This document shows, in pieces, positions 54,092 to 64,000 of a stretch of DNA of 64,000 bases. The stretch lies in NCBI RefSeq assembly GCF_020740535.1, contig NZ_CP082362.1:434001-498000 (forward strand), written 5' to 3'. The translations under genes were made by a program, and so were the position numbers. The stretch's first letter is position 1. Every line of letters starts with the position of its first letter. The notes under the pieces were generated by a model. The model saw nothing but the letters and a program-made list of their open reading frames with translations, was not told the DNA's origin and ran no database searches. The DNA is from Streptomyces profundus (GTDB lineage: Bacteria; Actinomycetota; Actinomycetes; Streptomycetales; Streptomycetaceae).

Positions 54092-54844
54092 TCACGGACG
54101 GCGTTCGGGGACGGGGGTGACCCGCGGTTCCGGCCCGGGGCGGGCCGGCGGCGCCAGGAGGAGGGAGCGGAGGAGGGCGAGGTCGACCTCCTCCAGGGAG
54201 CCGACCACGGTGCGTCCGGGGGCGGCGGGGACGGCGGCGACCGAGGGCACCACCAGCACCGGGCAGCCGGCGGCCTCGGCGGAAGCGACGCCCGTCGCCG
54301 TGTCCTCGACGGCGACGCAGCGGGCGGGCTCGGCGCCCAGGCGCAGCGCGGCGGTGAGGTAGGGGTCGGGGTGGGGCTTGGTGCGCCGGATGTCGTCGCC
54401 CGCGACGGTGCAGGCGAAGAACTCCGGGCCGAGCGAACGCAGTATCCGGTCGATCACGGCGCGGTGGGAGGCGGAGACCAGAGCCGTCGGCACCCCGTGG
54501 GCGGCCAGCTCGGTGAGGAGCCGGCGGGCTCCCGGCATCAGCGGGACACCCCGGTCGAGGCGGCGCAGGAACGCCTCGTTGAGCAGGTCGCTCAGCGCGT
54601 CGAGGCCGATGTCGGCGCCGGTGACCTCGATCAGGTAGCCGGCGGAGCGGGTCATCGGGCCGCCGACCACCACGGCGCGGTGCTCGTCGGAGAGCACATG
54701 GCCGAGGGCCCCGAAGACCTCCACCTCGGCGTCCCACCAGAAGTCCTCGGTGTCGACCAGGGTGCCGTCCATGTCCAGGAGCACGGCCTGTGGCAGGGGC
54801 CCGGGCGCGTGCCGGGTGTCCAGGGCGGGCGTGGAACTCGTCAT
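54092..54844 (-). CDS. HAD-superfamily hydrolase (phosphoglycolate/sugar phosphatase-like)
   Basis: A 250-residue HAD subfamily IA phosphatase. It has the nucleophile motif I LLDMDGTLVDTEDFWWDAE, motif II VSASH, motif III RRTKPHPDPYLTAALRLG and motif IV CVAVEDTATGVASAEAAG. It acts on a small phosphorylated metabolite; the cap domain suggests a sugar phosphate, but the substrate is not clear. The ATG at 54844 has GGAGG 9 nt upstream. It lies after metH on the same strand. Confidence 0.92.
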   Translation of the reverse strand: MTSSTPALDTRHAPGPLPQAVLLDMDGTLVDTEDFWWDAEVEVFGALGHVLSDEHRAVVVGGPMTRSAGYLIEVTGADIGLDALSDLLNEAFLRRLDRGVPLMPGARRLLTELAAHGVPTALVSASHRAVIDRILRSLGPEFFACTVAGDDIRRTKPHPDPYLTAALRLGAEPARCVAVEDTATGVASAEAAGCPVLVVPSVAAVPAAPGRTVVGSLEEVDLALLRSLLLAPPARPGPEPRVTPVPERRP

Positions 54845-54869
54845 CCGTGCGCACCTCCGTAGGGGGTGG

Positions 54870-54902
54870 ACCGGCCGGCCGTCGGGTGGACGGCCGGCCG
54901 GT
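54870..54902 (-). terminator. perfect 14-bp hairpin between metH and the HAD gene
   Basis: ACCGGCCGGCCGTC (54870-54883) and GACGGCCGGCCGGT (54889-54902) pair perfectly with a 5-nt loop. A smaller stem (CGGCCC/GGGCCG, 54969-54986) lies closer to the metH stop. Either could end the metH transcript. Confidence 0.65.
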
Positions 54903-55009
54903 ACCGGATCGATCAGTCTACGTCGGACGGGGGAACCACTCCGAGCCGAAGAGCTGACCTCACCCGGTCGGCCCAGTGACGGGCCGCTGAACACCGCGCG
55001 GAGGACGGG

Positions 55010-58522
<3,513 letters not shown>

Positions 58523-58534
58523 GGGCTCTCCCAG

Positions 58535-58580
58535 AGGTGCGACGGCTGTCGGCTATGCGCCGCTGCGGAGCGGCGCACCT
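58535..58580 (-). promoter_or_regulatory. competing hairpins in the metH 5' leader
   Basis: A perfect 8-bp stem with a tetraloop, GCGCCGCT-GCGG-AGCGGCGC (58557-58576), overlaps the right arm of a longer pairing, AGGTGCG (58535-58541) with CGCACCT (58574-58580). The two structures cannot form together. The lower arm ends a few bases before the metH ribosome binding site. No B12 box is visible. A riboswitch or translational switch is possible but unproven. Confidence 0.45.
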
Positions 58581-58656
58581 CAGCAGCGTAACCGGCGGGC
58601 GGCGATCGGGAGCCGAACATTCCGGGGAGCGGACAGCCGTAAACTCAGTTCCGGCC

Positions 58657-58677
58657 TGGGGGTATCGACATCCCCCA
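58657..58677. promoter_or_regulatory. 21-bp palindrome in the metH-gylR spacer
   Basis: TGGGGG and CCCCCA flank TATCGACAT symmetrically (58657-58662 and 58672-58677). It overlaps the TCGACA that I place as a gylR -35 box. It could bind a second regulator of metH or gylR. Confidence 0.45.
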
Positions 58678-58692
58678 CTACCGTTCGACAAT
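58665..58692 (+). promoter_or_regulatory. putative gylR promoter
   Basis: TCGACA (58665-58670) and GACAAT (58687-58692) lie 16 bp apart and resemble HrdB-type -35 and -10 boxes. The -10 overlaps the first operator, so GylR binding would repress its own gene. Confidence 0.4.
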
Positions 58693-58701
58693 GCCGAACG
58701 G
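58681..58701 (+). promoter_or_regulatory. GylR operator 1, before gylR
   Basis: CCGTTCG-ACAATGC-CGAACGG is a 7-7-7 inverted repeat. Its 17-bp core GTTCGACAATGCCGAAC matches the site before glpF (59583-59599) at 14 of 17 positions. It lies 38 bp before the gylR start. Confidence 0.7.
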
Positions 58702-58738
58702 GACATGACGATCGACTGGAGCGCAAGGAGGCGGCCTC

Positions 58739-59503
58739 ATGGCTCGGACCATCCAGTCCCTGGAACGCGCCGCGGCGGTGCTACGACTGCTGGCCGGCGG
58801 CGAGCGGCGGCTCGGCCTGTCCGACATCTCCTCCGCCATAGGGCTGGCCAAGGCCACCACCCACGGACTGCTGCGCACCCTGGCGCAGGAGGGCTTCGTG
58901 GAGCAGGACGCGCTCTCGGGGAAGTACCAGCTCGGCGCCGAGCTGCTGCGGCTCGGCAACAGCTACCTGGACGTGCACGAGCTGCGCGCGCGGGCGCTGG
59001 TCTGGACGGACGATCTGGCCAGGGCGAGCGGGGAGAGCGTCTATCTGGGGGTCCTGCACAAGCGTGGCGTGCTGATCGTGCACCACGTCTTCCGCCCCGA
59101 CGACAGCCGCCAGGTGCTGGAGGTGGGCGCCATGCAGCCGCTGCACAGCACCGCGCTCGGCAAGGTCCTGGCGGCCTTCGACCCGGTGGCGCACAACGAG
59201 GTGATGGAGTCCGACTTCGCGGCGATCACCCCGCTCACCACCACCGACCCCGACGCCTTCGACGAGGGGCTGACCGAGGTGCGGGCCCGGGGCTGGGCGA
59301 GTGACATAGGGGAGACCTGGGACGGGGTGGCGTCCGTCGCCGCGCCGATCGTGGACCGGCGCCGGATGCCGGTGGGAGCGGTGGCCGTCACCGGTGCCGT
59401 GGAGCGGATCCTCGACGAGCAGGCGCTGCGCCCCCGGCTGATCGCCGCCGTGCGGGACTGCGCCCGGTCCGTGTCGCGGGACCTGGGAGCCGGTCGCTTC
59501 TAG
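58739..59503 (+). CDS. gylR: IclR-family glycerol operon regulator GylR
   Basis: A 254-residue IclR repressor. It has an N-terminal winged helix (ARTIQSLERAAAVLRLLAGGERRLGLSDISSAIGLAKATTHGLLRTL) and an effector domain (about 80-250) with LHSTALGKVLAAFDP and ASVAAPIVDRR. In Streptomyces coelicolor GylR represses the gylCABX glycerol operon and itself; glycerol or glycerol-3-phosphate relieves it. Here it lies directly before glpF-glpK-glpD with matching operators at both promoters. Confidence 0.94.
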   Translation: MARTIQSLERAAAVLRLLAGGERRLGLSDISSAIGLAKATTHGLLRTLAQEGFVEQDALSGKYQLGAELLRLGNSYLDVHELRARALVWTDDLARASGESVYLGVLHKRGVLIVHHVFRPDDSRQVLEVGAMQPLHSTALGKVLAAFDPVAHNEVMESDFAAITPLTTTDPDAFDEGLTEVRARGWASDIGETWDGVASVAAPIVDRRRMPVGAVAVTGAVERILDEQALRPRLIAAVRDCARSVSRDLGAGRF

Positions 59504-59573
59504 GACAATCCAGACACCGGCGAGGTATCTGGCGCTCACCCACTTGACGACAACCTCTCCGGGGAGAACACTG

Positions 59574-59599
59574 CCGTTCGATGGTCGATAATGTCGAAC
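59574..59599 (+). promoter_or_regulatory. GylR operator 2, before glpF
   Basis: GGTCG-ATAATGT-CGAAC (59583-59599) matches the core of operator 1 at 14 of 17 positions. An extra half site CCGTTCG (59574-59580) lies directly upstream. TTGACG at 59544 is a possible -35 box, but the -10 is unclear; GATAAT inside the operator is an alternative -10. Confidence 0.7.
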
Positions 59600-59653
59600 A
59601 ATGGACGGATGTCGGCCAGGAATCCCCCTGGACGAAGGACAAAGGAGTCACGG

Positions 59654-60469
59654 GTGTCCAGCTCCGATATCTTTTTCGGCGAGGTGCTCGGCACCGCCGT
59701 ACTGATCACGCTTGGGGCCGGCGTCGTCGCCGGCGTCATCCTCAGGAAATCGAAATCGTTCGAGGCCGGTTGGGTCGCCATCGCGTTCGGCTGGGGTTTC
59801 GCGGTGCTGACCGGCGTCTACGCCTGCACCGAGCTGTCCGGCGCGCACATCAACCCGGCGGTGACCCTCGGCATCGCCATCGACACGGGCGAGTGGGGCG
59901 ATGTCCCCACCTATGTCGCCGGACAGCTGCTCGGCGCGATGATCGGCGCCACGCTGGTGTGGCTCGCCTACTACGGCCACTTCCAGGCCCATCTGCTGGA
60001 CCGGGAGGAGGTCAGCGGCTCCCGCACCCCCGGACCGCGCGCCTTCGACGAGACGGCGGCCAAGACCGAGGAGCGGCGGCCGGCCGACCCGGGCGAGCCG
60101 GGCCCCGTGCTCGGCGTCTTCGCCACCGCGCCCGAGATCCGCAACACCGTGCAGAACCTCGCCACCGAGATCATCGCCACCGCGGTGCTGGTCTCCGCGG
60201 TGCTGGCCATCGGGCGCAACGACGATCTGACGCTCTCCGGCACCGGCGGGCTGATGGTGGCCCTGGTCGTCGTCGGTATCGGCCTCTCCCTGGGCGGGCC
60301 CACCGGCTACGCCATCAACCCGGCCCGTGACCTCGGCCCCCGTATCGTCCACGCGCTCCTCCCGCTGCCCAACAAGGGCGGCTCCGACTGGGGCTACTCC
60401 TGGATTCCCATCGTCGGCCCGCTGATCGGCGCGACGATCGCCGCCGTGATCCACAACCTGCTGTTCTGA
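59654..60469 (+). CDS. glpF: glycerol uptake facilitator (MIP family)
   Basis: A 271-residue channel with two NPA loops, [11 protein letters not shown] and [13 protein letters not shown]. The Asp after the second NPAR marks the glycerol-facilitator branch. It has an unusually long hydrophilic loop (about 115-160, with [13 protein letters not shown] and [12 protein letters not shown]) between helices 3 and 4. It admits glycerol by diffusion. The GTG at 59654 has AAGGAG 6 nt upstream; the longer frame would read through the operator. First gene of the glycerol operon (gylC in S. coelicolor terms). Confidence 0.94.
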   Translation: MSSSDIFFGEVLGTAVLITLGAGVVAGVILRKSKSFEAGWVAIAFGWGFAVLTGVYACTELSGAHINPAVTLGIAIDTGEWGDVPTYVAGQLLGAMIGATLVWLAYYGHFQAHLLDREEVSGSRTPGPRAFDETAAKTEERRPADPGEPGPVLGVFATAPEIRNTVQNLATEIIATAVLVSAVLAIGRNDDLTLSGTGGLMVALVVVGIGLSLGGPTGYAINPARDLGPRIVHALLPLPNKGGSDWGYSWIPIVGPLIGATIAAVIHNLLF

Positions 60470-60541
60470 CCGCGCTCCGCGCAGAGGAAACGGGTACCCG
60501 CGACCGCACGACCGCACCACCACGACGCAGGAGTCGCCACC

Positions 60542-62086
60542 ATGTCTGACGCTCAGGACCCCGCACTCACCACCGAGGCGCGCGAGTACATCGCCGCCAT
60601 CGACCAGGGCACCACCTCCAGCCGTTGCATCGTCTTCGACCACGACGGGCGCATCGTGTCCGTCGAGCAGAAGGAGCACGAGCAGATCTTTCCCAAGCCG
60701 GGCTGGGTGGAACACGACGCCACCGAGATCTGGGCGAATGTCCAGGAAGTCGTGGCGGGCGCGCTGGCCAAGGCGGAGATCAGCAAGGAGGACGTCAAGG
60801 CCATCGGCATCACCAACCAGCGCGAGACCACCCTGCTCTGGGACCGCACCACCGGCGAGCCGGTGCACAACGCGATCGTCTGGCAGGACACCCGCACCGA
60901 CGCGCTCGTCCGGGAGCTGGGGCGCAACGTCGGCCAGGACCGGTTCCGTCGGGAGACGGGGCTCCCGCTGGCGTCCTACTTCGCCGGCCCCAAGATCCGC
61001 TGGCTGCTGGACAACGTGGACGGCCTGCGGGAGCGCGCCGAACAGGGCGACATCCTCTTCGGCACCATGGACTCCTGGGTGATCTGGAACCTCACCGGCG
61101 GCACCGAGGGCGGGGTGCACGTCACGGACGTCACCAACGCGTCCAGGACCATGCTGATGAACCTGCGCACCCTCCGCTGGGAGGAGCGCATCCTCAACTC
61201 GATCGGCGTGCCGGCGGAGCTCCTGCCGGAGATCCGTTCCTCCTCGGAGGTCTACGGCCACGCCAAGGGCGGCGCGCTGGACGGCGTGCCGGTGGCCTCG
61301 GCCCTCGGGGACCAGCAGGCGGCGCTCTTCGGCCAGACCTGCTTCTCGGTCGGCGAGGCCAAGTCCACCTACGGCACCGGCACCTTCCTGCTGATGAACA
61401 CCGGCAACCAGGCGATCAACTCCTACGCGGGCCTGGTGACCACCGTCGGCTACCGGATCGGCGACCAGCAGCCGGTCTACGCGCTGGAGGGGTCCATCGC
61501 GATCACCGGCGCCCTGGTGCAGTGGATGCGGGACCAGATGGGCCTGATCCACAGCGCGGCGGAGATCGAGACGCTGGCGCGCTCGGTGGAGGACAACGGC
61601 GGCGCCTACTTCGTGCCCGCCTTCTCCGGGCTCTTCGCGCCGTACTGGCGCTCGGACGCCCGCGGGGTGATCTCGGGGCTGACCCGCTACGTGACCAAGG
61701 CGCATATCGCCCGGGCGGTTCTGGAGGCCACCGCGTGGCAGACCAGGGAGATCGTCGACGCCATGCGGAAGGACTCCGGCGTCGAGCTGACCTCCCTCAA
61801 GGTGGACGGGGGGATGACCTCCAACAACCTGCTCATGCAGAACATCTCCGACTATCTGGACGCGCCGGTCGTGCGCCCGATGGTCTCCGAGACCACCTGT
61901 CTCGGTGCCGCCTACGCGGCCGGCCTCGCGGTCGGCTTCTGGTCCAACATCGAGGACCTGCGAGCCAACTGGCGCCGGGCCGCCGAGTGGACCCCCGAGA
62001 TGGACCCGGCCCGGCGCGACCGGGAGTACCAGTTCTGGCTCAAGGCCGTGCAGCGGACCATGGGCTGGCTCGACGAGGAAGGCTGA
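60542..62086 (+). CDS. glpK: glycerol kinase
   Basis: A 514-residue FGGY-family kinase. It has [57 protein letters not shown] and [15 protein letters not shown]. It phosphorylates glycerol to sn-glycerol-3-phosphate with ATP, trapping it inside the cell. ATG start with AGGAG upstream (GCAGGAGTCGCCACC). Complete. It is 72 bp downstream of glpF. Confidence 0.97.
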   Translation: MSDAQDPALTTEAREYIAAIDQGTTSSRCIVFDHDGRIVSVEQKEHEQIFPKPGWVEHDATEIWANVQEVVAGALAKAEISKEDVKAIGITNQRETTLLWDRTTGEPVHNAIVWQDTRTDALVRELGRNVGQDRFRRETGLPLASYFAGPKIRWLLDNVDGLRERAEQGDILFGTMDSWVIWNLTGGTEGGVHVTDVTNASRTMLMNLRTLRWEERILNSIGVPAELLPEIRSSSEVYGHAKGGALDGVPVASALGDQQAALFGQTCFSVGEAKSTYGTGTFLLMNTGNQAINSYAGLVTTVGYRIGDQQPVYALEGSIAITGALVQWMRDQMGLIHSAAEIETLARSVEDNGGAYFVPAFSGLFAPYWRSDARGVISGLTRYVTKAHIARAVLEATAWQTREIVDAMRKDSGVELTSLKVDGGMTSNNLLMQNISDYLDAPVVRPMVSETTCLGAAYAAGLAVGFWSNIEDLRANWRRAAEWTPEMDPARRDREYQFWLKAVQRTMGWLDEEG

Positions 62087-62092
62087 CATCAG

Positions 62093-63691
62093 ATGAACAC
62101 CCCGCACCCGACCACGGAACCGGCCGCCATAGCCCGCGCCGAGCGCCGCGCCGAGACCCGGCAGCGGCTCGCCGAGGGGACCTATGACCTGCTGGTCATC
62201 GGGGGCGGCATCCTGGGTACCTCGGTCACCTGGCACGCCGCCCAGTCGGGTCTGCGGGTGGCGATGGTGGACGCCGGCGACTTCGCCGGCGCCACCTCGT
62301 CCGCCTCGTCCAAGCTGGTGCACGGCGGGCTGCGCTATCTGCAGACCGGCGCGGTCCGGCTGGTGGCCGAGAACCACCACGAGCGGCGGGTGCTGGCGAA
62401 GGACGTCGCACCGCACCTGGTCAACCCGCTCACCTTCTATCTGCCGGTCTACAAGGGCGGCCCGCACGGCGCGGCCAAGCTCGGCGCCGGCGTCTTCGCC
62501 TACTCCGCGCTCTCCGCCTTCGGCGACGGCGTCGGCCGCGTCATCTCGCCGGCCAAGGCGGCGGCCCGGGTGCCGGCGCTGCGCACCGAGAGCCTCAAGG
62601 CGGTCGCCGTCTACGGCGACCACCAGATGAACGACGCACGGGTCGCCGTGATGACGGTGCGCGCCGCGGCCGACGCGGGGGCCACCGTGCTCAACCACGC
62701 CGAGGTCGTCGGGCTGCGGCAGACCGCCGGACGGGTGACGGGCGCCGAGTTGCGGGACGGCCTCGACGCCACGGAGTTCGGGGTCGACGCCCGGCTGGTG
62801 CTGAACGCGACCGGCCCCTGGGTCGACCACCTGCGGCGCCTTGAGGACCCGGGCGCCGCGCCCAGCGTGCGCCTCTCCAAGGGCGTCCATGTGGTGATGC
62901 GCCGCTCGGCGCCCTGGCCGGTGGCGCTGGCCACGCCGGTGGACAAGTACCGGATCACCTTCGCGCTGCCCTGGGAGGACCAGCTGCTGCTGGGCACCAC
63001 CGACGAGACCTACGAGGGCGATCCGGCCGAGGTCGCGGCGACCGAGGCGGACATCGCCCAGATCCTGGACGAGGCGAGCCACTCGGTCAGGGACGAGCAG
63101 CTCGAACGCTCCCTGCTGACCTACGCCTTCGCCGGCCTGCGGGTGCTGCCCGGCGGCCCCGGCGGGGTGGCCAGCGCCAAACGCGAGACGGTGGTCACCG
63201 AGGGGCGCGGCGGGATGCTCTCGGTGGCGGGTGGCAAGTGGACGACCTACCGGCATATCGGCCGCACCGTGCTCCGGAAGCTGGCCAAGCTGCCGGGCGA
63301 GCCGCTGGGCGGCGCGATGGAGCCCGTCTCCGACCTGGTGCGCCGGGTGCCGCTGCCCGGCGTCGCGCAGCCCAACGCGGTGGCCCACCGGCTGTTGGCC
63401 GACCCCGACGTCGGCGCGTTGCTCGGCCCCGCGACGGCGACCCATCTGGCGCGCCACTACGGCTCGTTGGCGCTCGACATCGCGGAACTGGTGCGGCGGG
63501 ACCGGGCGTTGGGCGAGCGGGTGCACCCGGACAGCCCGGAGATCGTCGCGCAGCTGGTCTACGCGCGCGAGCGGGAGTGGGCCGAGACGGTCGACGACAT
63601 GCTGCGTCGGCGCACCACGCTGACGGTGCGGGGCCTGGACACGCCAGAGGTGCGCACGCGCGTGGCCGAAGTGCTGGGTGACGCCGGCTGA
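62093..63691 (+). CDS. glpD: glycerol-3-phosphate dehydrogenase
   Basis: A 532-residue FAD-dependent enzyme. It has the dinucleotide motif LLVIGGGILGTSVTWHAAQSG, then SSASSKLVHGGLRYLQTG, LPWEDQLLLGTTDETYEG and LSVAGGKWTTYRHIGRTV, and a C-terminal helical cap. It oxidises glycerol-3-phosphate to dihydroxyacetone phosphate at the membrane and passes electrons to quinone. Starts 6 bp after glpK, so the two are coupled. Confidence 0.97.
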   Translation: MNTPHPTTEPAAIARAERRAETRQRLAEGTYDLLVIGGGILGTSVTWHAAQSGLRVAMVDAGDFAGATSSASSKLVHGGLRYLQTGAVRLVAENHHERRVLAKDVAPHLVNPLTFYLPVYKGGPHGAAKLGAGVFAYSALSAFGDGVGRVISPAKAAARVPALRTESLKAVAVYGDHQMNDARVAVMTVRAAADAGATVLNHAEVVGLRQTAGRVTGAELRDGLDATEFGVDARLVLNATGPWVDHLRRLEDPGAAPSVRLSKGVHVVMRRSAPWPVALATPVDKYRITFALPWEDQLLLGTTDETYEGDPAEVAATEADIAQILDEASHSVRDEQLERSLLTYAFAGLRVLPGGPGGVASAKRETVVTEGRGGMLSVAGGKWTTYRHIGRTVLRKLAKLPGEPLGGAMEPVSDLVRRVPLPGVAQPNAVAHRLLADPDVGALLGPATATHLARHYGSLALDIAELVRRDRALGERVHPDSPEIVAQLVYAREREWAETVDDMLRRRTTLTVRGLDTPEVRTRVAEVLGDAG

Positions 63692-63804
63692 GTCACCGGC
63701 GGCGGGAGGTACCACCCGCGACGGTCGCCATGCTCACTTCATACTGCGTCAACACCACGGCGGGAGACTGAACCGACATCAAGGGCTGAAGGGAGCACCC
63801 GCCC

Positions 63805-64000
63805 GTGCGGTTCGGTCTTCAAGGACGTTCGGTTTCCGCCCCATCCCGCCGCTCGACTCCTCGTCCACGCATCCTCGTCGCCATGGTGCTCGGCGGGGCG
63901 CTGGTCGCGTCCGGCTGTTCATCCGCCACCTCGTCCGAGGCCGGCGACGCCCCCGGGGAGCCGGTCGCCGGCGGCGAGTTGACGTTCGCCCTGGCCTCGG
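63805..64000 (+). CDS. substrate-binding lipoprotein, 5' part only
   Basis: The first 65 codons of a gene cut by the window end. It begins GTG with AAGGGAG 9 nt upstream, has a basic N-terminus (RRSTPRPR), a hydrophobic core (ILVAMVLGGALVA) and a lipobox ASGC (Cys at residue 38). The mature start SSATSSEAGDAPGEPVAGGELTFALAS resembles peptide-type ABC binding proteins. The remaining family assignment needs the missing part. Confidence 0.75.
   Translation, partial: MRFGLQGRSVSAPSRRSTPRPRILVAMVLGGALVASGCSSATSSEAGDAPGEPVAGGELTFALAS

Noticed and set aside
58523..58738. A cobalamin riboswitch before metH
   Set aside because: I looked for a B12 box and the related core and did not see it; only simple hairpins are present.
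59648..63715. A 1355-codon open frame antisense to glpF, glpK and glpD
   Set aside because: It lies wholly opposite three well-supported genes, has no family motif, and is expected from GC3 bias in such DNA.

Overview
The window is very GC-rich, with strong third-position GC bias, frequent GTG starts and a gene order typical of a Streptomyces (or close relative) core chromosome. It carries a complete Pup-proteasome locus, pheST, infC-rpmI-rplT and a glycerol catabolic operon under an IclR-type regulator. The diagnosis rests on gene content and order only. No rRNA, tRNA, CRISPR array or intact transposase was recognised.

Region by region. (1) 1-3,055 is accessory: a DUF6236-like gene with a rare TTA codon, a decayed NAD-dependent epimerase (truncated, internally deleted, frameshifted) and an orphan P-loop kinase-like protein. 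(2) 3,316-7,110 is a divergent pair of secreted carbohydrate enzymes, a GHL10-type hydrolase and a GH74 xyloglucanase. A near-perfect match to the CebR (cellobiose repressor) operator lies between them. (3) 7,208-11,326 holds a 3-hydroxyacyl-CoA dehydrogenase, an LtrA-like membrane protein, and a minimal NHEJ pair (Ku and a LigD-type polymerase domain) transcribed divergently from 14 bp. (4) 11,396-18,779 is translation: pheST, a PAS histidine kinase, a SpoU rRNA methyltransferase, and rplT, rpmI and infC. infC appears to start at AUC behind a strong ribosome binding site and a structured leader. (5) 19,129-27,006 holds a DUF1844 protein, an aquaporin, an SseB-like protein, a serine hydrolase, an orphan mycosin with two proline- or glycine-rich membrane proteins, and a CPA2 antiporter.

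(6) 27,225-49,043 is a long DNA-damage and proteostasis block: 5'-3' exonuclease, helY, lipid kinase, tatC, tatA, a small membrane protein, pafC, pafB, two FKBP prolyl isomerases, pafA, then an MFS/LacI pair, then prcA, prcB, pup, dop, arc, a ferredoxin, a secreted protein and trmI. The order resembles the Mycobacterium tuberculosis Rv2090-Rv2118c region. The genes cover pupylation (pafA), Pup activation and removal (dop), unfolding (arc), degradation (prcBA) and the transcriptional DNA-damage response (pafBC). (7) 49,092-58,522 holds a site-2 protease, a RecB-family nuclease, an orphan LuxR-type response regulator whose stop codon lies inside a 168-bp palindromic MITE-like element, a peptide-type binding lipoprotein, a HAD phosphatase and metH. 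(8) 58,739-63,691 is gylR-glpF-glpK-glpD with two matching 17-bp operators, one before gylR and one before glpF. The window ends inside another lipoprotein gene.

Most of the window is conserved core. The observations most worth checking are regulatory: the CebR-like site, the AUC start and attenuator-like leader of infC, the paired GylR sites, the competing hairpins before metH, the start-proximal hairpin of the serine hydrolase, and the palindromic element at the response-regulator stop. I did not find a clearly new multi-gene system. The orphan mycosin cluster is the nearest candidate.
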